A stretch of DNA of 44,376 nt, taken from Clostridiaceae bacterium (lineage in GTDB: Bacteria; Bacillota; Clostridia; DSM-8532). Both the position numbers and the translations under genes were made by a program. Shown in pieces: positions 16,668 to 25,432 of this stretch (the first letter of the stretch is position 1; each line of letters starts with the position of its first letter). The DNA lies in assembly GCA_012518025.1 (NCBI GenBank), contig JAAYTP010000070.1, positions 1-44,376 of the forward strand, written 5' to 3'. The notes beneath the pieces were generated by a model. It was not told the DNA's origin. It ran no database searches and saw only the letters and a program-made list of their open reading frames with translations.

Positions 16668-17597
16668 TTACCGTTCTGTTACATTATGATGCGGATTTTC
16701 AGTGGTGGATTTCCTGAGATCCCTGAACCTGACCTCAGTTACCATCATTCCAACAAAAATCAGAAGGCATCCCATAGCCGTGCTCAGGGTAAGCTTTTCA
16801 GTGATTCCTCCAGGACCGGGTATGGTCAAGGCGAAGAGAGCCCCAAACACAGGTTCGAAAGTGAGAAGAAGCGCCGTACGGGTTGGGGTGGTATACTGCT
16901 GGGCTATGGTCTGAACACTGTACGCAAAAGCAGTGCCCAGTGCGCCAGTATACAGGGCGGTTAAGATAACCCGGCTGTTGATCGCAATGGACACAGGTTG
17001 GGTCAAAAGCCCATAACCTGCCCAAAGAATACCGTACATGACAGCGGCTGAAAAAATCTGTACGACAGCCAGATGCCTGGCATCGGACTCTTGGGTGAAC
17101 TTGTCAATAAAGATTATCTGGAGCGCAAAGCATACAGCGCATAATAGAGTAAGGGTATCACCAATATTCCAGTCTCCCGAAAATCCTCCGCTCAGAAGAA
17201 ATAATCCTGTTGTTGCCAACAAAACCCCTATCGCAGCCCTTACCGGGGGTTTTTTCTTAAGGTAAAATGCTGAAATCACAGGCACCATAACAACATTCAG
17301 CCCGGTGATAAAAGCCGAATGAGACGCACTGGTGTAGTTCAGGCCGACGTATTGCAAAGACATTCCCGCAAAAAGGGTAAAACCGATAATAGTTCCCTGA
17401 ATCAAAGCTTTGCGGTTAATTTTTCCCATTTGTCTGGCAAAAATCATAGCCAGGATGATCCCGGCTATGGAAAATCTGAGAAACAGATAAGCGTAATAAG
17501 GTATGTTCTCAGTGATATTTTTCATCAGAATGAACGACGACCCCCAAACTACAGTAATACTGAGTATGGAAAGGTCGGCTTTAATCTGTCGTGTCAT
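16668..17597 (-). CDS. EamA/DMT-superfamily transporter
   Basis: A 309-residue polytopic protein with about ten transmembrane helices in two homologous EamA halves (residues about 6-140 and 150-290). The N-terminal VVWGSSFILMKN, the FLRFSIAGIILA helix and the TYQ/FEPVFGAL pattern of the second half are typical of drug/metabolite exporters. The substrate cannot be told from sequence. AAGGATGT lies ahead of the ATG. It lies between the CvpA-like gene (85 bases upstream) and the secreted-protein gene. Confidence 0.9.
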   Translation of the reverse strand: MTRQIKADLSILSITVVWGSSFILMKNITENIPYYAYLFLRFSIAGIILAMIFARQMGKINRKALIQGTIIGFTLFAGMSLQYVGLNYTSASHSAFITGLNVVMVPVISAFYLKKKPPVRAAIGVLLATTGLFLLSGGFSGDWNIGDTLTLLCAVCFALQIIFIDKFTQESDARHLAVVQIFSAAVMYGILWAGYGLLTQPVSIAINSRVILTALYTGALGTAFAYSVQTIAQQYTTPTRTALLLTFEPVFGALFALTIPGPGGITEKLTLSTAMGCLLIFVGMMVTEVRFRDLRKSTTENPHHNVTER

Positions 17598-17681
17598 ATT
17601 ATGCTTACATCCTTATGCGTTCAAATTGAGTATTGTATTTTATCATTTCAAATGTCTTTTCCCTTATGCTATTCACTTAAG

Positions 17682-18512
17682 TCACCCGGAACCACTGAGG
17701 GCTATAATCAGATTGCTGAACCATCCCATAACAATAGAGTCTGAGAAGGGTTCGGGTATGCTGATAATATTAAGTGACCCGATAAAAGGAATTACAAGGG
17801 CAAAGATCAGGTAGGTCACAATAATACCTACACCAAGTCCCAGTGCCATGCCTCCGGTTCTGTTTGCTGTGCTCATGATGGTGCTGTAATTAAGAACGGA
17901 GGTCAGGATCTTTCCAATCAAAACAACCAGCAGCTTGACAACAATAAAAATAACAATGATGGCCAATACCTTCATGATAGTGAAGGTAAGCATATCATTC
18001 ATGGTAACAACTGTTTCCTGATAGGATGTTCCTGTATCTGCCGCCGAATTGGTTATCATCATGAGTTGCTTGAGAAATGGGCTTTCGGACATGGCTTCAT
18101 TGAGCTGAGGACTTTTTTCGAAAAGATCCGAAGAGGATCCCAAACCACCAAGGTTTATGGCTGGCAACTGGGAAACAGCAGGAAGAATCCTGTCTATTCT
18201 TTCACCAATAGCTTTCCCGATACCCGTCTTCTGCATCGCCAGGAGTGCCAGTTTGGAAGAAAACGCATAGGCACAGATAATGCCAAGTATGTATCCTGCA
18301 AGGCTGAAAACTGTGTTAACGAGGCCGCGGATATAGCCCTTCAATCCAAATAATGCGATTATGATAACAACAGCATAGTCAACCCAGTTGAAATCAAAAC
18401 CAAACAAGAGGTCGGCGGCGATGAAGAGGCCTACTGCCAAAAAAAGAAGGGCAGCCGGAAGTTTGCTTACTGCTGCAGATGCAGGTCTTGGTCTTCTATA
18501 GCCATATCCCAA
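17682..18512 (-). CDS. CvpA family membrane protein
   Basis: A 276-residue protein with a 15-residue basic, Pro-rich N-terminus and four or five membrane helices. The block LFGLKGYIRGLVNTVFSLAG is characteristic of the CvpA (colicin V production) family, whose role in Bacillota is unclear. A loop of about 100 residues with Ser/Asn-rich sequence separates helices 3 and 4. The start is a TTG at 18512 with GGGGGTG five bases upstream. A 30-codon membrane peptide gene lies upstream on the same strand. Confidence 0.85.
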   Translation of the reverse strand: MGYGYRRPRPASAAVSKLPAALLFLAVGLFIAADLLFGFDFNWVDYAVVIIIALFGLKGYIRGLVNTVFSLAGYILGIICAYAFSSKLALLAMQKTGIGKAIGERIDRILPAVSQLPAINLGGLGSSSDLFEKSPQLNEAMSESPFLKQLMMITNSAADTGTSYQETVVTMNDMLTFTIMKVLAIIVIFIVVKLLVVLIGKILTSVLNYSTIMSTANRTGGMALGLGVGIIVTYLIFALVIPFIGSLNIISIPEPFSDSIVMGWFSNLIIALSGSG

Positions 18513-18565
18513 AATAACACCCCCTGGTCCCGAACGGTCTGGTAAAATCCTAAGCTGGGCAATAT

Positions 18566-18658
18566 TTACTTAAGTAATGTAGTAACGTTAATGCTTATCA
18601 GCAATAATATCGACATAATCAAAACGCCTATCATAACGGATCTTCGTTTGAATATCAC
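18566..18658 (-). CDS. 30-residue small membrane protein
   Basis: A GTG start at 18658 has a strong GGAGGG six bases upstream. The peptide reads roughly IFKRRSVMIGVLIM, then SILLLISINVTTLLK: a positively charged N-terminus followed by one hydrophobic helix and a stop. It would insert in the membrane with the basic end inside. It lies 53 bases before the CvpA-like start and is probably cotranscribed. No function is known to me. Confidence 0.6.
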   Translation of the reverse strand: MIFKRRSVMIGVLIMSILLLISINVTTLLK

Positions 18659-18798
18659 TTAAATCCCTCCTATTACTAAGGCTTTCGGATTTCCCGACCC
18701 ATTATATCATTTTGCATTTATTTTGTAAAATAAATTTAAGATTAGTGAAATATAAAGTCTGCTAGAATAGTGCTATTGGCTTATGGAGGTTTTTATAA

Positions 18799-20544
18799 AT
18801 GCCCTTTGACGGAGTATTGACTCATTTTATGGCGGAAGAACTAAATAGCAGGCTCTCTGGAGGAAGGATCGGAAAGATCTATCAGATTTCCAGGGATACC
18901 ATCATCCTTCAGATCCGGGCCGGTGGCGAAAATTACAGGCTGCTCATATCCAGTAATGCTTCCTCACCTCGTATCCATCTGACTGAGAAGCAGTATGAGA
19001 CGCCGGATAATCCACCTGTTTTTTGCATGGTCCTTCGAAAGCACCTGTCAGGAGCAAAGATCCTGGGCTTTGAAGCTGCCGGTTTTGAGCGTGTGATCAC
19101 AATGGAGGCCGAAGCTACTGATGAGCTGGGCGACAGATCCGTAAAAAAGCTGGTTGCCGAGATCATGGGAAAGCATAGCAATATCATACTCCTGAACAGG
19201 GACAACCGGATTATTGATGTAATTCGTCATGTGGACAGCCAGGTGAACCGTGTAAGGGAGCTGCTTCCTGCCAGAACCTACATGTCCCCCCCAGCTCAGG
19301 ACAAACTTGATCCTTCATGCGACGACACCCACACATCTGTTTTGAGCGATTTGAAGGAGTCTGGCCGCAGGATTGAAAACTATCTGCTGGATAAGCTCCA
19401 GGGTTTCAGCCCGGTATTGTGCAGGGAATTATGCAGCCGTGCGTTAGTGGACGAAAGAAAATCCGCCGCTGACCTGACTTCCGATGAAGCTGTCCGACTT
19501 GTTGGTGCATTGCATGATATGATGCACACTCTGCTTAATCAGGGTCCAACCCCCGTTGTAATCCAGGATTCATCCGGGAAGGCCATAGATTTCCATGTCA
19601 CCGATCTGGTTCAATATCCTTCAAGAAAGCATTATGACACCATCAGTCAGGCCATCGACTCCTATTATCAATCGCGACAGTTGAAAGAGACCCACTCGCA
19701 AAAGACCCTTGAACTGGTCAAGACCGTTGGAAAGCTCATAGAAAAGTGCGAGAGGCGTTTGTCTATTAATGTTCAGGCCTATGAAGAGAATAAGAACTTT
19801 GAGCAGTTCCGCCTTTTCGGCGAACTCATCACTTCCTCCATTTATGCGCTTAAAAAGGGTATGAACAGTGCCCGCATACGAAATTATTACGCCGAGGGCG
19901 AGGAATATGCGGAGATACCGCTGGATCCCCATAAAACCCCGCAGGATAACGCCCAACACTATTTCAAGCGCTATGGAAAAGCCAGAACCGCATTCAACTA
20001 TGCCAAGAACCAGATAGAAAACCTGAAAAAAGAATTGTTATGGCTGGAGAGTGTCATGCTCTCCATTGAAAGCGCTGAAGACAACAACCAGCTTCAGGAT
20101 ATCCGTCTGGAGCTGTACGAGCAGGGTTACCTGAAGGCCTTCCCAAAAAAGGGGCGTAAGGACACCCAGCTTAAGTCTTCCCCCATCAGAGTGGTATCTT
20201 CCGATGGATTTGAGATCTTTATAGGGCGAAACAACAAGCAGAATGACAGATTAACCCTGAAAAGCGCAAGACATGAGGACATATGGCTTCATGTCAAGAA
20301 TTTCCCCGGCTCCCATGTGATCATAAAAGCAGGAGGGCGCCAGATCCCCGACAGCACTCTGGAGGAAGCGGCAGGGTACGCAGCCTGGTACAGCAAAGCC
20401 CGCTCAGCTCCGAAGGTCGAGGTAGATTACACATCGGTTCGCAATGTAAAAAAACCATCCGGGTCAAAGCCCGGAATGGTCATTTATGTTAATTACAATA
20501 CCATTATGGCAACACCAAAAGCTCCTGAAACAGTCGACGATTGA
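18799..20544 (+). CDS. rqcH: Ribosome quality control protein RqcH (NFACT family)
   Basis: RqcH binds stalled 50S-peptidyl-tRNA complexes and adds C-terminal alanine tails that mark the chain for degradation. The 581-residue protein has an NFACT-N domain from residue 1 (DGVLTHFMAEELNS, FCMVLRKHLSGAKIL, VAEIMGKHSNIILLN), a helix-hairpin-helix region, a coiled coil around 290-450 and the NFACT-R domain with IFIGRNNKQNDRLTLKSA and DIWLHVKNFPGSHVII near 470-510. Length is normal. GGAGG lies 9-10 bases ahead of the ATG. It was earlier annotated as a fibronectin-binding protein; that label is not supported by the fold. Confidence 0.95.
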   Translation: MPFDGVLTHFMAEELNSRLSGGRIGKIYQISRDTIILQIRAGGENYRLLISSNASSPRIHLTEKQYETPDNPPVFCMVLRKHLSGAKILGFEAAGFERVITMEAEATDELGDRSVKKLVAEIMGKHSNIILLNRDNRIIDVIRHVDSQVNRVRELLPARTYMSPPAQDKLDPSCDDTHTSVLSDLKESGRRIENYLLDKLQGFSPVLCRELCSRALVDERKSAADLTSDEAVRLVGALHDMMHTLLNQGPTPVVIQDSSGKAIDFHVTDLVQYPSRKHYDTISQAIDSYYQSRQLKETHSQKTLELVKTVGKLIEKCERRLSINVQAYEENKNFEQFRLFGELITSSIYALKKGMNSARIRNYYAEGEEYAEIPLDPHKTPQDNAQHYFKRYGKARTAFNYAKNQIENLKKELLWLESVMLSIESAEDNNQLQDIRLELYEQGYLKAFPKKGRKDTQLKSSPIRVVSSDGFEIFIGRNNKQNDRLTLKSARHEDIWLHVKNFPGSHVIIKAGGRQIPDSTLEEAAGYAAWYSKARSAPKVEVDYTSVRNVKKPSGSKPGMVIYVNYNTIMATPKAPETVDD

Positions 20545-20590
20545 CGCCGGCAGGGCAAGTGACGTGATAAGATTTTGCTTTTCGGCCTTT

Positions 20591-21889
20591 TCAGCTAAAA
20601 AGCCTCTTACAGACCTTCTCCAGATGATAATAGACCTTCTCCCTGTCTATGGTTTTGAATTCACCGTCCTGATACAGGATGCGGCCATCCACCATGGTCA
20701 TGGATACATCTGAACCCTGAGCTGAGTATACCAGGGCTGAACACAGATTATGCAGCGGCTTCAAATGCGGCTTTTCCAGATCTACCATGATCAGATCAGC
20801 TTTATTGCCTTCCTGGATGGAGCCCACATGGGGCATTCCAAGAGCCCTTGCTCCGTTGACCGTGGCCATTTTAAGAACCTCATCGGCCGTGATGAGTCTG
20901 GGATTTCGGGTACTACCCTTATGGAGTATGGAAGTCAGGTACATATCCTCCCACATATTCAGGTTGTTATTGCTTGAGGCACCATCGGTTCCGATACAAA
21001 CATTCAGACCTGCTGAAAGAGCCTCTGGAACGGGTGCGATACCACTGGCCAGCTTCAGATTGCTGGCAGGGTTGTGGATGACCGATACGCCCTTCTCCCT
21101 CAAAAGGCTCATATCGTCTTCGGTTATGAAGACGCAATGGGCCGCTATGGTTTTCAGTTCAAACAGTCCAAGATCATAGAGATGGGCTGTGGGAGTTTTT
21201 CCATGGGTTCTAAGGCAATCCTCATGTTCACGCACAGTCTCATCCAGGTGGACATGGATGGGCACTCCCAGCTTCTCAGCATTATTAGCAATGGCCTGGA
21301 TATAGGAAGGAGAACAGGTATAGATGGCATGGGGGGCCATTGCGGCAGTAATCCTGCCCTCAGCGGCACCGTTCCACTTCTTTACAAAATCCACGCTCTC
21401 CTTCATGGCCCGATCCTCGGAAAAGTCAGGCCCTGCATTATTGGAGGTCTGCCCCCTGGAGAGCTGGGCTCTTATGCCGGAAAGTTCAACAGCCGAGGCA
21501 ATATCATCCATATGATCATACATGTCGGCAAAACAGGTCGTGCCGGTTGACAGCATCTCCATGATCCCCAGAAGGGACCCCCAGTATACATCATCCCCAT
21601 TCAACCTGTCTTCCACAGGGAAAATATGGTCAAAAAGCCATGTTTGAAGATCCATATCGTCGGCATAATTGCGAAGCAGTGTCATGGGAACATGACAGTG
21701 GCCGTTGATCAGACCCGGCATCACCAGTTTGCCGCTTCCGTCGATAATATGGGCATCCTCTGAGGTTTTTGAAATATCCGAACCAATTTTCGTAATGGTC
21801 CCGTTCTCTATCACAACATCCACGTGTTCCAGGACTTCATTTTGGTCGTTCATGGTCAGTACCGTGGTATTCCGAATGATATGATTCAT
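20591..21889 (-). CDS. mtaD: 5-methylthioadenosine/S-adenosylhomocysteine deaminase
   Basis: A 432-residue amidohydrolase. It has the metal-binding GHCHVPM motif near residue 63, later HxH (VPIHVHLDE), AHCVF and the metal ligand Asp in IGTDGASSNNNLNMWED. These are typical of MtaD/SAH deaminase, which converts methylthioadenosine or S-adenosylhomocysteine to the inosine form and ammonia. Close paralogues include other guanine and atrazine-type deaminases, so the substrate is inferred. GGAGGC precedes the ATG. It is the last gene of a cdaA-cdaR-mtaD unit, 37 bases after cdaR. Confidence 0.88.
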   Translation of the reverse strand: MNHIIRNTTVLTMNDQNEVLEHVDVVIENGTITKIGSDISKTSEDAHIIDGSGKLVMPGLINGHCHVPMTLLRNYADDMDLQTWLFDHIFPVEDRLNGDDVYWGSLLGIMEMLSTGTTCFADMYDHMDDIASAVELSGIRAQLSRGQTSNNAGPDFSEDRAMKESVDFVKKWNGAAEGRITAAMAPHAIYTCSPSYIQAIANNAEKLGVPIHVHLDETVREHEDCLRTHGKTPTAHLYDLGLFELKTIAAHCVFITEDDMSLLREKGVSVIHNPASNLKLASGIAPVPEALSAGLNVCIGTDGASSNNNLNMWEDMYLTSILHKGSTRNPRLITADEVLKMATVNGARALGMPHVGSIQEGNKADLIMVDLEKPHLKPLHNLCSALVYSAQGSDVSMTMVDGRILYQDGEFKTIDREKVYYHLEKVCKRLFS

Positions 21890-21926
21890 GGCTGTGCCTC
21901 CGAAATATTAATACCTATAACCCCTG

Positions 21927-23207
21927 TCATCCACCCGGGGTTGGAGTCGGTGCGGGATCGGGTGTAGGATTTGTTGTAGTTTCATGAGCGACGGCAGTTA
22001 TAACAACCGTAACACTGGGTCTTTCCCTTAACGAGACCCCAGTGGGCAGGCTGACCGTAACCGGCACCTGATGATCGCCCTCTCCCAGATCCTTGACACT
22101 GATACTGCATTTTATGTTATCGGCCTTAAGATCCTGAATCAATTCAGGACGTCCCTCCACGGGAATATTAACCGAACTGTGAACAATCGCATATTCAAAG
22201 GATCCTGTCGTGTCACTGTCGTATATGGAAATCATATTTGTGGAAAATTGTATTGTTCGGGTGGACAACGGATCTATACTGACCAGAGCCGTAACGGGAC
22301 GGCTCGTTTCCGCGAGGGCCGCCCCCTGGGGCACAATCAGGTTCAACTCGGTTTTAAAGGTCTCCGATTTACCTTCAATGTCAATAGCCTCCGCCTCTAT
22401 TCTGGAAAGGGAATCCAGAAGGTTCTTCGTTCCTATAACCAAAACACTGGATGGGTCAGGAATAATCTCCTTGAAATAGTACCCGGTTTTTGGCTTTCCC
22501 TTTATTGGCGTAGCAAGGGGAAGCTTCCGCGCCAGATCAAAGCTGACAATGGCAGGGTATTTGCCCTCAAATTGGGACATGGGTTTCCCTTCAATATCAT
22601 AGACAGTGGCTCTAACCACAAGTTCCTTTGTAACGCTTAAATCGTTCAGATTAACCAAAGCCACTACCCTTCCAACCCTTGAAAGGGTACCCTCCTTCTC
22701 CTCTATCAGGATGATACCGGGATCCACTCTCTGGTTAACTACCTGGTAGCCTTCTGGCAGACTTCCGGTGAACTCGATGGTCACCGGGTACTGCTTGCCG
22801 ACAACTCTTTCAAAATGGAGCCTGACTGATGTCGGGTTGGTACCTATGATAATGATATCCTTATCTCCGGTATACTCGGGTGATCCCACATCAACAGACT
22901 TTATACCCGAGCCTTCTACTTCCGAAAGGTCGAGGAAAACACTGAAATCACCGCTGGAAACGCTATCCACCCTCTTCCTCCGACCCTTAATCCGGATATC
23001 AACGGTGGCTGGGATGCTTGATCCGATGATCTGAAGATTCTTTGCATCCAACACCTCCACATTGCTGGTCAGAGGAACAGTGATGGTTCTTTCTGTGAAT
23101 GGATTATCCTGATCCAGTACAAGAAACCAGATCAGGATGGCTATGAGCACAGAGAGAACCTTTACAACAACATCTTTTTCAAATAATCTATCTATCAGCT
23201 TGTTCAC
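21927..23207 (-). CDS. cdaR: YbbR-domain protein CdaR, regulator of c-di-AMP synthesis
   Basis: CdaR is membrane bound, exposed outside, and controls the CdaA diadenylate cyclase. The 426 residues have one N-terminal membrane helix (about 15-30, VKVLSVLIAILIWFLVLD), then four YbbR repeats, for example residues 40-125 and 130-210. The C-terminal tail is Pro/Thr-rich (TPDPAPTPTPGG). It begins with GTG at 23207, inside cdaA (20-base overlap), with GGAAGGTG upstream, so translation is coupled. Confidence 0.9.
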   Translation of the reverse strand: MNKLIDRLFEKDVVVKVLSVLIAILIWFLVLDQDNPFTERTITVPLTSNVEVLDAKNLQIIGSSIPATVDIRIKGRRKRVDSVSSGDFSVFLDLSEVEGSGIKSVDVGSPEYTGDKDIIIIGTNPTSVRLHFERVVGKQYPVTIEFTGSLPEGYQVVNQRVDPGIILIEEKEGTLSRVGRVVALVNLNDLSVTKELVVRATVYDIEGKPMSQFEGKYPAIVSFDLARKLPLATPIKGKPKTGYYFKEIIPDPSSVLVIGTKNLLDSLSRIEAEAIDIEGKSETFKTELNLIVPQGAALAETSRPVTALVSIDPLSTRTIQFSTNMISIYDSDTTGSFEYAIVHSSVNIPVEGRPELIQDLKADNIKCSISVKDLGEGDHQVPVTVSLPTGVSLRERPSVTVVITAVAHETTTNPTPDPAPTPTPGG

Positions 23208-24072
23208 TGTTTTTCACCTTCCTGAAAGTAAAGCGCCTTTTATCATTCTTGTTTTCAAGAAGGAATCTGGACAGAGCTTTTCTCAGCATATCAGGGGTCA
23301 GATTCCTCGTGAGGCCTCCATTGTGGGCATAGGATATCTTGCCCGATTCTTCCGAAACAACAATGGCTATGGCATCGGAAACTTCGGTAATGCCCAATGC
23401 GGCCCGATGCCTTGTACCAAGATCCCTTGAGAGGCCGGCATTCTGAGTAAGGGGCAGATAACAGGCGGCCGCTGTTATGATACTGTTCCTGATAATGACA
23501 GCTCCGTCATGGAGGGGAGTTTTTGGTGTAAATATATTCACCAGAAGTTCTTCAGACAAAGCTGCATCCATTCGGGTGCCTGTGTTGACAATATCACCAA
23601 TCTTTGTATCCCTCTCGATGACTATCAAGGCTCCAATATAGTCTTCTGCACAACGTGCACATGAGTTGACTATGGTCTCAATGGAGGCAATAGTTTTAAG
23701 CCGCTCCTCATCATCCTTTATAAGCAATATATCCTGAAAACCGCTGCTTCCCAGCTTTTCAAGAGCCCTTCTGAGCTCTGGCTGAAAGAGCACTATCATT
23801 CCGAAACCGAAAAGCTGAATGGTTCCCTGGAGCAGGAAAGCGACGGTCTTAAGTCCAATGATTTCAGAAAGTTTGGACAGGATGAGTATAAAAAGGAGGC
23901 CTTTGACCAGCTGCATGGCACGGGTTTCACGCACCAGTTGAATAACTTTGTAGACTATATAGGACACAAGAGAAAGCTCGACTAGCATTCGAATTAGATC
24001 AAATGGGCCGCTCAAATCAAGAAAATTCATAATATATGAAATGATGTCTTTAAAAAGGCCTTGTCCCGACAC
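23188..24072 (-). CDS. cdaA: Membrane diadenylate cyclase CdaA
   Basis: CdaA makes the second messenger c-di-AMP from two ATP at the membrane; it controls potassium uptake and cell-wall balance. The 294-residue protein has three membrane helices (about 24-90) and a DisA-N catalytic domain with the DGA (189-191) and RHR (221-223) motifs. The start is a GTG at 24072 with GGAGGGG seven bases upstream. It heads the operon with cdaR and mtaD. A TATAAT-like -10 on the minus strand (24218-24213) may drive it, without a strong -35. Confidence 0.95.
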   Translation of the reverse strand: MSGQGLFKDIISYIMNFLDLSGPFDLIRMLVELSLVSYIVYKVIQLVRETRAMQLVKGLLFILILSKLSEIIGLKTVAFLLQGTIQLFGFGMIVLFQPELRRALEKLGSSGFQDILLIKDDEERLKTIASIETIVNSCARCAEDYIGALIVIERDTKIGDIVNTGTRMDAALSEELLVNIFTPKTPLHDGAVIIRNSIITAAACYLPLTQNAGLSRDLGTRHRAALGITEVSDAIAIVVSEESGKISYAHNGGLTRNLTPDMLRKALSRFLLENKNDKRRFTFRKVKNSEQADR

Positions 24073-24407
24073 TCCAATGCCCCTCCGTCAAAGCTTCCTT
24101 GTGGTTGTATGGTTAGGGTGTTTATACATGGATGCTACACAAAAAAATGCCACCTGATTCAATTTACCCGATAAAACCATAAAAGAATCATTAAAGAAGC
24201 AGCACATTTAGAATTATACCCTCTTCATACCTGCTTTTGTATATTTTACAGCCTAATGTAACAAAAATGCAATATGCAAAAGTGTTATAAAACGCATGGT
24301 TCAGGCGTGATATTCGCAACCCTTTGCCAATTTCATCCGACCCGTACACCATTTCGAGCGCGGTAATCTCCGACCCCGAAGCCCTTCTTAAATTCTCACT
24401 TCTAACC

Positions 24408-24522
24408 TCTCACATCCAACCTCCAGAAGACTGAGATTGCTTCGTCGGCAAGACCTCCTCGCAATGACACACCCGAATTGTCATTGCGAGCGAAGCGACA
24501 GCGGAGCGCGGCAATCTGCTTC
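24408..24522. repeat. Dispersed palindromic repeat (copy B), abutting the pstB stop
   Basis: The gene-free stretch 24073-24520 holds the cdaA leader and this repeat. A leader TCTCACATCCAACCTCCAG (24408-24426) matches 17 of 19 bases of the one at 5965. Then GAGATTGCTTCGTC...CTCGCAATGAC (24433 on), an 11-base spacer, and GTCATTGCGAGCGAAGCG...GGCAATCTGCTTC follow. The last bases supply the TCA at 24521 that is the stop codon of pstB read on the minus strand. The segment 24390-24420 also contains two degenerate CTCACWTCYAAC direct repeats. I saw nothing coding in the rest of the gap. Confidence 0.85.
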
Positions 24523-25291
24523 AGCCAAACTTACCGGCAATATAGCGCTCGGTTCTCTCATCCTTAGGCCTGCTGAAGATCTTTTTGGTGGCATTATACT
24601 CAATCAGCTCACCCAGCAGGAAGAAGGCTGTCCTGTCAGAAATGCGGCTTGCCTGTTGCATGTTATGTGTAACCATGACAATGGTATAGTCCTCTTTCAG
24701 TTGGCTGCAGAGCTCCTCGATACTCATTGTGGATATGGGATCCAGAGCTGATGTGGGCTCATCCATTAAAATCACTTCCGGTTGCGTCGCCAATGCCCGG
24801 GCTATACAGAGTCGCTGCTGCTGCCCACCGGAAATCCCCAATGCGTTCTTGTGCAACCTGTCATGGACCTCATCCCAAAGGGCAGCTGCTCTCAGGCTTT
24901 CTTCAACAATATCATCCAATACGGACTTTTTTTTAATTCCCTGAACTCTGAGCCCAAAGGCTACATTATCGTATATGGACATGGGGAACGGGTTTGGCTT
25001 TTGAAAAACCATGCCTACCCGCCTTCTCAGATCCACCACATCGATATCCCCAAGGATTTCACAGCCATCAAGCTTTATGCTCCCGCTAATCCGGACATTC
25101 TCTGCCAGATCGTTCATCCTGTTCAAGGTTCTCAGGAAGGTGGACTTACCACAGCCAGAGGGTCCAATCAGAGCGGTTATCTCCTTCTGACAAATATCCA
25201 TGCTTATATTCTTTAAGGCATGGAATGAGCCGTAGTACAGATTCAGACCACGAACCGATATTTTTATAGCCGGTTTCATGCGTTCATCCAT
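24521..25291 (-). CDS. pstB: Phosphate ABC transporter ATP-binding protein
   Basis: PstB energises phosphate import with PstS, PstC and PstA. The 256 residues have Walker [10 protein letters not shown] (43-51), the phosphate-family pattern LNRMNDL, the ABC signature ISGGQQQR and Walker [15 protein letters not shown] chose the ATG at 25291 with GGGGG nearby; the longer start at 25384 adds 31 residues without family resemblance. pstB is not in the pstS-pstC-pstA cluster at 29.2-31.8 kb but lies alone on the other strand, and no phoU is present. Its stop codon lies at the edge of a repeat. Confidence 0.95.
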   Translation of the reverse strand: MDERMKPAIKISVRGLNLYYGSFHALKNISMDICQKEITALIGPSGCGKSTFLRTLNRMNDLAENVRISGSIKLDGCEILGDIDVVDLRRRVGMVFQKPNPFPMSIYDNVAFGLRVQGIKKKSVLDDIVEESLRAAALWDEVHDRLHKNALGISGGQQQRLCIARALATQPEVILMDEPTSALDPISTMSIEELCSQLKEDYTIVMVTHNMQQASRISDRTAFFLLGELIEYNATKKIFSRPKDERTERYIAGKFG

Positions 25292-25432
25292 ATGAACCCC
25301 CGAATGCTCATACTGTATGCAAATATTTACTGTACCAATGTATGTACGCCCGAAATGCCTGTAAACAACGGAAGATTTTGTCACGTGTTCCCACAGTTTC
25401 AGACTGAGAAAGTAAATATCTGAGCCCGTGAG

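Noticed and set aside
20545-20590. Terminator between rqcH and mtaD
   Set aside because: Only a loose AAAAGC/GCTTTT pairing is present, without a convincing stem and tract.
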